From: Chloroflexota bacterium
GTDB lineage: Bacteria; Chloroflexota; Anaerolineae; UBA1429
Reading direction: 5' to 3'
NCBI GenBank assembly: GCA_012513725.1
Contig: JAAZBQ010000493.1
Span: forward strand, 1-10,525
Length of the DNA stretch: 10,525 nt
Positions 6,441 through 10,525 of this stretch are shown piece after piece. The notes below the pieces were generated by a model that ran no database searches, had not been told where the DNA came from, and worked only from the letters and a program-made list of their open reading frames with translations. The translations under genes were made by a program, and so were the position numbers. Each line of letters opens with the position of its first letter. The stretch's first letter is position 1.

Positions 6441-6471
6441 CACACGCCCCGCATCAGGTGCGGGGCGTGTG
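6441..6471. terminator. Strong hairpin between convergent genes
   Basis: CACACGCCCCGCA (6441-6453) and TGCGGGGCGTGTG (6459-6471) form a perfect 13-bp stem with a 5-nt loop (TCAGG). It lies 40 nt after the COG1751 stop and 16 nt after the end of the convergent small membrane protein gene, so it could serve both. There is no U-tract on either strand. Confidence 0.65.
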
Positions 6472-6486
6472 CATATCGGCGAGCGG

Positions 6487-6840
6487 TCAGGGCGCGTAGG
6501 GAGAGCTGGGCATCGGGGGCTCGCCCCGCAGATAGTACGCCGCCTCCCGGGTATTCTCCTCGATGGCCAGCGTTACAGAGATGGCCTCTCCGGCGGCGTA
6601 CAGCATCACAAACTGCAGCACGGCGCCGAGCAACAGCCCCGCTCCGGCCGCGATGCCACCCAAGAGGCCGACCACCACGCCGCCGCTCAACGATTCCAGC
6701 GTGTCGCCCAGGGCTCCGCCTCCCAGGGCTCCGCCGGCCACGGCGGCCACGGCGCCCAGGATGCCGACCACCAGCAGTATCCAGGCAATGACTTTGAGTA
6801 GCGTCGCGAGAATCCGCAGGACCTTGAACCGCTTTTCCAT
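6487..6840 (-). CDS. Small two-helix membrane protein with IEENTR motif
   Basis: The 117-residue protein has a basic N-terminus (MEKRFKVLR), a first membrane helix at about 12-36, a glycine-rich stretch (36-60) and a second helix at about 55-82. It ends with LYAAGEAISVTLAIEENTREAAYYLRG (80-106) and a short proline-rich tail. The pattern of two helices followed by an amphipathic IEENTR segment is common in many small, uncharacterised bacterial membrane proteins; no function is known to me. The glycine-rich hinge contains a 15-bp tandem duplication in the DNA (6707-6735) that encodes GGALG twice. AAAGGAAG precedes the ATG and a good promoter lies at 6898-6926. A coding role is favoured over shadow by its promoter, ribosome site and coherent topology. 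Confidence 0.75.
   Translation of the reverse strand: MEKRFKVLRILATLLKVIAWILLVVGILGAVAAVAGGALGGGALGDTLESLSGGVVVGLLGGIAAGAGLLLGAVLQFVMLYAAGEAISVTLAIEENTREAAYYLRGEPPMPSSPYAP
6707..6735. repeat. 15-bp tandem duplication inside the small membrane protein gene
   Basis: The 14-mer CCCAGGGCTCCGCC occurs at 6707-6720 and again at 6722-6735, a period of 15 bp. In frame it doubles the residues GGALG in the hinge between the two helices, so it changes the protein by whole codons only. Confidence 0.75.
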
Positions 6841-6897
6841 GGCCGCTTCCTTTCCGCGTCGTCAGAGTGCAATGCGAGTCCCTTTGGGCCGGCAGCG

Positions 6898-6926
6898 ATT
6901 CTAGCACGCGCCCGGTGGGCGCGCAA
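6898..6926 (-). promoter_or_regulatory. Promoter of the small membrane protein gene
   Basis: On the minus strand TTGCGC (6926-6921) and TAGAAT (6903-6898) are 17 bp apart. The expected start near 6891 gives a leader of about 50 nt with a Shine-Dalgarno site. The spacer and the edge of the -35 box hold an inverted repeat, GCGCCC-GGT-GGGCGC (6908-6922). Confidence 0.7.
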
Positions 6927-6976
6927 GGGTTACGACAAGCGATGACCCCCCTCACCGCGCATCCTGGGACGGCCCC

Positions 6977-8011
6977 TCAGCGCGTCTCGGTGACCTTGTG
7001 CAGACCGCGCGGACGCTCGGGGTCCAGCCCCTTGGCCAGGGCCAGATGGTACGCCAGCAGCTGGCCGGGCACCACGGCGACGATGGGCGACAGCCACTCG
7101 GGGACGCCGCCCGGCAGGCGCAACGGGGTGCAGGCCCCCGCCAGCGCCTCCTCCTGGTCCGAAAGGACGATGGTCTCCGCCTGGCGCTCGCATAGCTCGC
7201 CGAGCAGCGCAGCCACGTCGCCATAGGCTCGGCCCTGGGGCGCCACCAGGAGTACGGGAAAGCCCCGGCCCACGACGGCGATCGGCCCGTGGCGAAAGTC
7301 GGCCGCAGAGTAGGGATTGGCCCCCACGTAGGTCAGTTCCTTGATCTTGAGGGCGATCTCTAGCGCGGTGGCATAGTTGTAGCCCCGGCCGACCACCACG
7401 CAGTCGGGCATGTAGCGGTAGCGCTCCGCGCGCCGGGCCACTTCGTCCCCCAGATCCAGCACCCGCGCCACCGCCTCGGGCACCGCGCGAGCCTCCTCCA
7501 GGCGCGCCGCGTCGTCGGCCAGGTGTGCGGAGAGGAGGGCCAGCGCCAAGAGTTCCGCAGTGTACGTCTTGGTGGCCGCCACGCTCTTCTCCGGGCCGGC
7601 GCCCAGATCCACGACGTGCTCGGCGGTGCGAGCCAGGGGCGAATCCGGCGCGTTGGTGAGCACCACCGTCGGGGCACCCTGCCGGCGGGCGTCCTCGATC
7701 ACCGCGCAGATGTCGGGGGAGGCGCCCGACTGAGAGATGCCCAACACCAGGGCGCCATCCAACCGTGGCGGCGACTCGTACAGGGTGTACAGCGAGGGCG
7801 CCGCCAGCGCCACGGGGAGCCCGTTGGCCGCGCCGAGCACGTACTTGCCGTACTGGCCGGCGTTATCCGACGTGCCCCGGGCGGCGACCATCACGTACTG
7901 CACGCCCGCGCGGCGCACGTGTCGAGCGATCTCGCGAATCGCCTCCTGCTGCCCGAGCATCCGCTCGAGCACCGCGGGCTGCTCGCGGATTTCGTCTACC
8001 AGCGCACACAT
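6977..8011 (-). CDS. Double-SIS sugar-phosphate isomerase/deaminase (GlmS C-terminal-like)
   Basis: The 344-residue protein consists of two SIS domains, corresponding to the isomerase half of glucosamine-6-phosphate synthase without its glutaminase half. Motifs in the first domain are VAARGTSDNAG (42-52), ISQSGASPD (92-100) and GAGPEKSVAATKTYTAEL (137-154); in the second, VGRGYNYATALEIALKIKE (207-225) and YSAADFRHGPIAVV (234-247). It ends in RPRGLHKVTETR. Stand-alone proteins of this layout are usually NagB-II glucosamine-6-phosphate deaminases, fructosamine-phosphate deglycases or AgaS-like enzymes; without glutaminase it is unlikely to make glucosamine-6-phosphate from glutamine. The frame is open to 8212, but ATG 8011 is chosen because GGGAGGG lies 5 nt upstream and because the upstream codons translate the non-coding repeat. 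It is probably cytoplasmic and monocistronic, separated from the Nfn operon by a terminator. Confidence 0.88.
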   Translation of the reverse strand: MCALVDEIREQPAVLERMLGQQEAIREIARHVRRAGVQYVMVAARGTSDNAGQYGKYVLGAANGLPVALAAPSLYTLYESPPRLDGALVLGISQSGASPDICAVIEDARRQGAPTVVLTNAPDSPLARTAEHVVDLGAGPEKSVAATKTYTAELLALALLSAHLADDAARLEEARAVPEAVARVLDLGDEVARRAERYRYMPDCVVVGRGYNYATALEIALKIKELTYVGANPYSAADFRHGPIAVVGRGFPVLLVAPQGRAYGDVAALLGELCERQAETIVLSDQEEALAGACTPLRLPGGVPEWLSPIVAVVPGQLLAYHLALAKGLDPERPRGLHKVTETR

Positions 8012-8016
8012 GCCAC

Positions 8017-8021
8017 CCTCC
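8017..8021 (-). promoter_or_regulatory. Shine-Dalgarno site that fixes the SIS gene start
   Basis: GGAGG on the minus strand, inside GGGAGGG, is 5 nt from ATG 8011. It supports this start over the longer open frame reaching 8212. Confidence 0.75.
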
Positions 8022-8075
8022 CTCTGTCGTCGATGTCGGTCGGTCGGAAGCCGTCGTTCGCATAGGGTATAAAGA

Positions 8076-8106
8076 CCGGCGAGCCACCGCAACGGTGGCT
8101 CGCCGG
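8076..8106 (-). terminator. Intrinsic terminator of the nfnA-nfnB operon
   Basis: CCGGCGAGCCACCG (8076-8089) and CGGTGGCTCGCCGG (8093-8106) form a perfect 14-bp stem with a 3-nt loop. On the minus strand it is followed by TCTTTAT, a short U-rich tail, about 65 nt after the nfnB stop. This is the most convincing terminator in the window, and it separates the operon from the SIS gene. Confidence 0.85.
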
Positions 8107-8116
8107 AGGTTCCTGC

Positions 8117-8172
8117 CAGGCACGGGCCTGCTAGGCACGGGCCTGCAAGACAGGGGCCTGCAAAGCAGGGGC
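8117..8172. repeat. 15-bp tandem repeat in the nfnB 3' untranslated region
   Basis: There are nearly four units of 15 bp: 8117-8131, 8132-8146, 8147-8161 and a partial unit 8162-8172 that reaches the nfnB stop codon. The first two units differ by one base at the start (CAGGCACGGGCCTGC, TAGGCACGGGCCTGC); the others have diverged. The unit is itself a small dyad (CAGGC-ACGG-GCCTG). It lies between the stop codon and the terminator and codes for nothing plausible. Confidence 0.85.
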
Positions 8173-9599
8173 TACGACTCGGGCTCTGCCTCGTCGGGCC
8201 ACCACGCGCCACTCCCGTTCTTCAGGTAGGCGTCCATGTCCTCGGCGGCCACGCGGCCGGCGCCCATGGCGCTGATGACCGTCGCCGCGCCGGTGACAAT
8301 GTCGCCGCCGGCCCAAACGCGCTCCATCTTGGTGCGGCCGGTGGGCTCGTTGGCCACGGCAGTGCCCCAGCGGGAACGCTCCAGCTCCGTGGCCCCGTCA
8401 AAGACCAGCGGATTGGGCTGCGTGCCGAGGGCCATCACCACGGTATCCATGGGCATCTCGAACTCGGAGCCCTCGATCGGGATCGGCCGGCGCCGGCCAG
8501 AGGCGTCGGGCTCGCCCAACGACATCCGGATGCAGCGGAGGCCCGTCACCCAGCCGTCGTCGTTGCCCAGGATCTCGACGGGGTTGGTCAAAAAGTCAAA
8601 GATGATCCCCTCTTCCTCGGCGTGGTGCACCTCTTCGGCGCGGGCGGGCACCTCTTCGGCCGAGCGGCGGTACACGATGTGCACCTCCTTGGCTCCCAGG
8701 CGCATCGAGCAACGGGCCGCGTCCATGGCCACGTTCCCGGCGCCCACCACGGCCACCCGCTCGCCCACCCTGACCGGGGTGTCCCAGGCGGGGAAGAGGT
8801 AGCCCTTCATCAGGTTGGTGCGGGTCAGCAGCTCGTTCGCCGAGAAGACGCCCAGGAAGTTCTCGCCGGGGATGCTCATGAACATCGGCAGGCCCGCGCC
8901 CGTGCCCAGGAACACCGCGTCGTACTCGGCCAGCAGCTCCTCGAGGGTGAACAACTTGCCCACCACGGCGTCCGTGCGAATCTCCACGCCGAGGCTCTCG
9001 AGATAGGCGATCTCGGCGGCCACGATCGCCTTGGGCAGGCGGAACTCGGGAATGCCGTAGACCAGCACGCCGCCGGGGGTGTGCAGGGCCTCCAGGATCA
9101 CCACTTCGTGGCCCAACTTGGCCAGGTCGCCTGCCGCGGTGAGGCCGGCGGGGCCGGAGCCAATGACGGCGACGCGCTTGCCGGTCGGCGGGGCGACGGG
9201 CGGGATCTCTACGCCCTGCTCGCGCTCCCAGTCGGCGACGAACCGCTCCAGGCGGCCGATGGCCACCGGCTCGCCCTTGCGGCCGACGACACACTTGACC
9301 TCGCACTGGCTTTCCTGGGGGCACACGCGCCCACAGATGGCCGGCAGGCTGTTCTTGTCCTTCAGGATCGTCGCGGCGGAGCGCAGGTCACCCTCGGCGA
9401 GGGCGTGGATGAACTCCGGGATGCGCACGCCGACGGGGCAGCCCGTGACGCACTGGGGCTTTTTGCACTGGATGCAGCGCCGGGCCTCCTCGAACGCGAT
9501 CTCTGGGGTGTACCCGAGGGCCACCTCTTCAAACGATTGGCGACGCTCTTCCGCGTCGCGCGTCGGCATGTCATGCCGGGGAATCTGATTTCTGGCCAT
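8172..9599 (-). CDS. nfnB: NfnB-type large subunit (GltA/GltD-like NADPH oxidoreductase)
   Basis: The 475-residue flavoprotein has the usual length of the NfnB/GltA family. An N-terminal ferredoxin-like region carries two cysteine groups, C42-x2-C45-x4-C50-x3-C54 and C89-x3-C93-x5-C99-x3-C103, for [4Fe-4S] clusters. VAVIGSGPAGLTAA (143-156) is the FAD site and VAVVGAGNVAMDAAR (282-296) with YRRS (310-313) the NADP(H) site; a C-terminal VWAGGDIVTGAATVISAMGAG closes the FAD fold. With its partner NfnA it would couple ferredoxin, NADH and NADPH by flavin-based electron bifurcation in the cytoplasm. The same family is annotated as glutamate synthase small chain or sulfide dehydrogenase; no glutamate synthase large subunit is nearby, so the Nfn reading is favoured. 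The gene starts 18 nt after the nfnA stop; AGGAG lies a rather distant 12 nt from the ATG. M1 fits the family N-terminus better than M11. Confidence 0.87.
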   Translation of the reverse strand: MARNQIPRHDMPTRDAEERRQSFEEVALGYTPEIAFEEARRCIQCKKPQCVTGCPVGVRIPEFIHALAEGDLRSAATILKDKNSLPAICGRVCPQESQCEVKCVVGRKGEPVAIGRLERFVADWEREQGVEIPPVAPPTGKRVAVIGSGPAGLTAAGDLAKLGHEVVILEALHTPGGVLVYGIPEFRLPKAIVAAEIAYLESLGVEIRTDAVVGKLFTLEELLAEYDAVFLGTGAGLPMFMSIPGENFLGVFSANELLTRTNLMKGYLFPAWDTPVRVGERVAVVGAGNVAMDAARCSMRLGAKEVHIVYRRSAEEVPARAEEVHHAEEEGIIFDFLTNPVEILGNDDGWVTGLRCIRMSLGEPDASGRRRPIPIEGSEFEMPMDTVVMALGTQPNPLVFDGATELERSRWGTAVANEPTGRTKMERVWAGGDIVTGAATVISAMGAGRVAAEDMDAYLKNGSGAWWPDEAEPES

Positions 9600-9617
9600 G
9601 GTTATGAGGGTCTCCTA

Positions 9618-10457
9618 CTATCGTACCGGCGTCGCCAGCCGCTCAAAGGCCTCCAGCGCCTGCTTTTCCTCGTCCAGATACTGGCGCTGGCGCTTGAGCA
9701 ACAGGTCCCAATCCACCTCGTGGCCGTCGAACTCGGGGCCATCCACGCAGGCAAACCGCGTGCGGCCGCCAACCGACACCCGGCAGGCGCCACACATCCC
9801 CGTGCCGTCCACCATGATGGAGTTCAGGCTAACGATCGTCTTGGTGCCGAACGGCTGGGTGGTGAGCGCCACGAACTTCATCATGATCGCCGGGCCGATG
9901 CCCCACACGCAGTCGATCTGCCGCCCCTCCTCGATCATCTCCTTCAGCGGCTGGGTGACCAGGGCCTTGCGCGCGTACGAGCCGTCGTCGGTGACGACGA
10001 TCAGCTCATCGGTGACGCTGCGCATCTCCTCTTCCCAGAAGAGAAGGTCGCCGCTGCGGGCGCCGATGATGCCGATGACGTGGTTTCCCGCCTCGCGGAG
10101 GCTGCGGCAGATGGGGTAAATCGGCGCAATGCCCAGGCCGCCGCCCACCAGCACCACCGTGCCATAGTTCTCGATCTCCGTCGGGCGGCCCAGAGGGCCC
10201 GTAAAGGAGGCCAGGCAGTCCCCCTCTTCCAGGATGCCCAGATGCTTGGTGGACTTGCCGATCTCCTGGACGACGATGGTGATGGTGCCGGCCTGCCGGT
10301 CATAGTCGGCGATGGTGAGGGGGATGCGTTCGCCCTCTTCGGTGACGCGCAGGACGATGAACTGCCCCGGGCGCGCCTTGCGGGCCACATCGGGCGCCTC
10401 GATGACGTATAGCTTGGTGGCAGGGGTTAAGGTTTCCTTTTTCGTAATACGATACAC
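9618..10457 (-). CDS. nfnA: NfnA-type small subunit (ferredoxin-NADP reductase-like, [2Fe-2S])
   Basis: The 279-residue protein belongs to the ferredoxin-NADP reductase-like family that includes NfnA/NfnS and SudB. The FAD-binding RIPLTIAD is at 44-51, the nucleotide loop VGGGLGIAPIYPI at 104-116, and GIGPAIMMK at 186-194. The C-terminal motif MVDGTGMCGACRV (215-227) with Cys237 supplies a [2Fe-2S] cluster. In Pyrococcus sulfide dehydrogenase this type of cluster has one aspartate and three cysteine ligands, and Asp217, Cys222, Cys225 and Cys237 match that pattern. It starts with GTG at 10457, backed by GGGAGG 6 nt upstream. It is the first gene of the two-gene operon nfnA-nfnB, the same order as in Clostridium and Thermotoga. 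The last 30 residues are a charged helix (LLLKRQRQYLDEEKQALEAF). Confidence 0.87.
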   Translation of the reverse strand: MYRITKKETLTPATKLYVIEAPDVARKARPGQFIVLRVTEEGERIPLTIADYDRQAGTITIVVQEIGKSTKHLGILEEGDCLASFTGPLGRPTEIENYGTVVLVGGGLGIAPIYPICRSLREAGNHVIGIIGARSGDLLFWEEEMRSVTDELIVVTDDGSYARKALVTQPLKEMIEEGRQIDCVWGIGPAIMMKFVALTTQPFGTKTIVSLNSIMVDGTGMCGACRVSVGGRTRFACVDGPEFDGHEVDWDLLLKRQRQYLDEEKQALEAFERLATPVR

Positions 10458-10463
10458 AGAATG

Positions 10464-10469
10464 CCTCCC
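10464..10469 (-). promoter_or_regulatory. Shine-Dalgarno site that fixes the GTG start of nfnA
   Basis: GGGAGG on the minus strand lies 6 nt before GTG 10457, with no nearby ATG alternative in frame. I see no clear promoter in the remaining bases to the window edge (10470-10525). Confidence 0.7.
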
Positions 10470-10525
10470 AGCGAAGGGCTAAGCCAGCGGCGGCGGACCT
10501 GACTGGACCGGGCTGCTCGAATCCA

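Noticed and set aside
5624..6955. A 443-codon open frame on the minus strand
   Set aside because: It crosses antisense to the ttcA-like and COG1751 genes, through the terminator and over the small membrane protein, with arginine-rich low-complexity translation and no domain.
8065..8094. A promoter for the SIS gene at TATACC upstream of its start
   Set aside because: No acceptable -35 box at proper spacing; the candidate would lie inside the terminator stem.
8117..8172. CRISPR-like array
   Set aside because: Units are only 15 bp and contiguous with no spacers, and no cas genes are near.
8012..8212. An N-terminal extension of the SIS protein by 67 codons
   Set aside because: It would translate the terminator and the tandem repeat as a PCLAG repeat; a strong Shine-Dalgarno site marks the shorter start.
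8622..10412. A 596-codon open frame on the plus strand
   Set aside because: It lies antisense to nfnA and nfnB, which have complete motifs. Its translation is histidine-, alanine- and glycine-rich without any recognisable domain, as expected from GC-rich codon-position bias.

Overview
The window is a GC-rich (by eye roughly two-thirds G+C), densely coded bacterial chromosome segment with ten genes and no RNA genes, mobile elements or CRISPR arrays. The combination of a DUF1461/TIGR01906 membrane protein, a 7TM-PAS receptor ending in an LPIC-type cysteine module, a COG1751 protein and an NfnAB-type pair, plus possible leaderless promoters, fits Chloroflexota (Anaerolineae-like). This is an inference from gene content only. 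Codon use and GC look uniform, so I see no sign of recent transfer.

Layout: (a) 1-687, minus strand, the N-terminal part of a secreted VIT-domain protein that runs off the left edge. (b) 819-2946, plus strand, a tightly coupled three-gene operon: PIG-L/LmbE deacetylase, DUF1461 (Lit-like) four-helix membrane protein, HD-domain phosphohydrolase. Consecutive genes overlap by ATGA. (c) 3013-4863, minus strand, an Rrf2 regulator with its own strong promoter and a candidate operator, preceded by a 7TM-PAS sensor that has no kinase domain. (d) 5026-6400, plus strand, a TtcA-like tRNA thiolase overlapping by 8 nt with a COG1751 protein of unknown function, closed by a 13-bp hairpin. (e) 6487-8011, minus strand, a small IEENTR-motif membrane protein with a clear promoter, and a double-SIS sugar-phosphate enzyme. 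(f) 8172-10457, minus strand, the two-subunit flavin/Fe-S enzyme NfnA-NfnB (also annotated as sulfide dehydrogenase or glutamate synthase small chain), ending in a 15-bp tandem repeat and a strong U-tailed terminator.

The units look functionally separate: envelope or sugar chemistry (b, perhaps a and part of e), Fe-S/redox metabolism (the Rrf2 regulator, TtcA and Nfn all carry cysteine cluster motifs), and sensing (7TM-PAS). Several promoters share a TTGCNC -35 box, a 17-bp spacer and a TA-rich -10 box. Two of them lie so close to the start codon that leaderless mRNAs are likely. I do not see a clearly new multi-gene system. The most worthwhile leads are the kinase-less 7TM-PAS-LPIC receptor, the Lit-like protein, the TtcA/COG1751 coupling and the leaderless promoter architecture.
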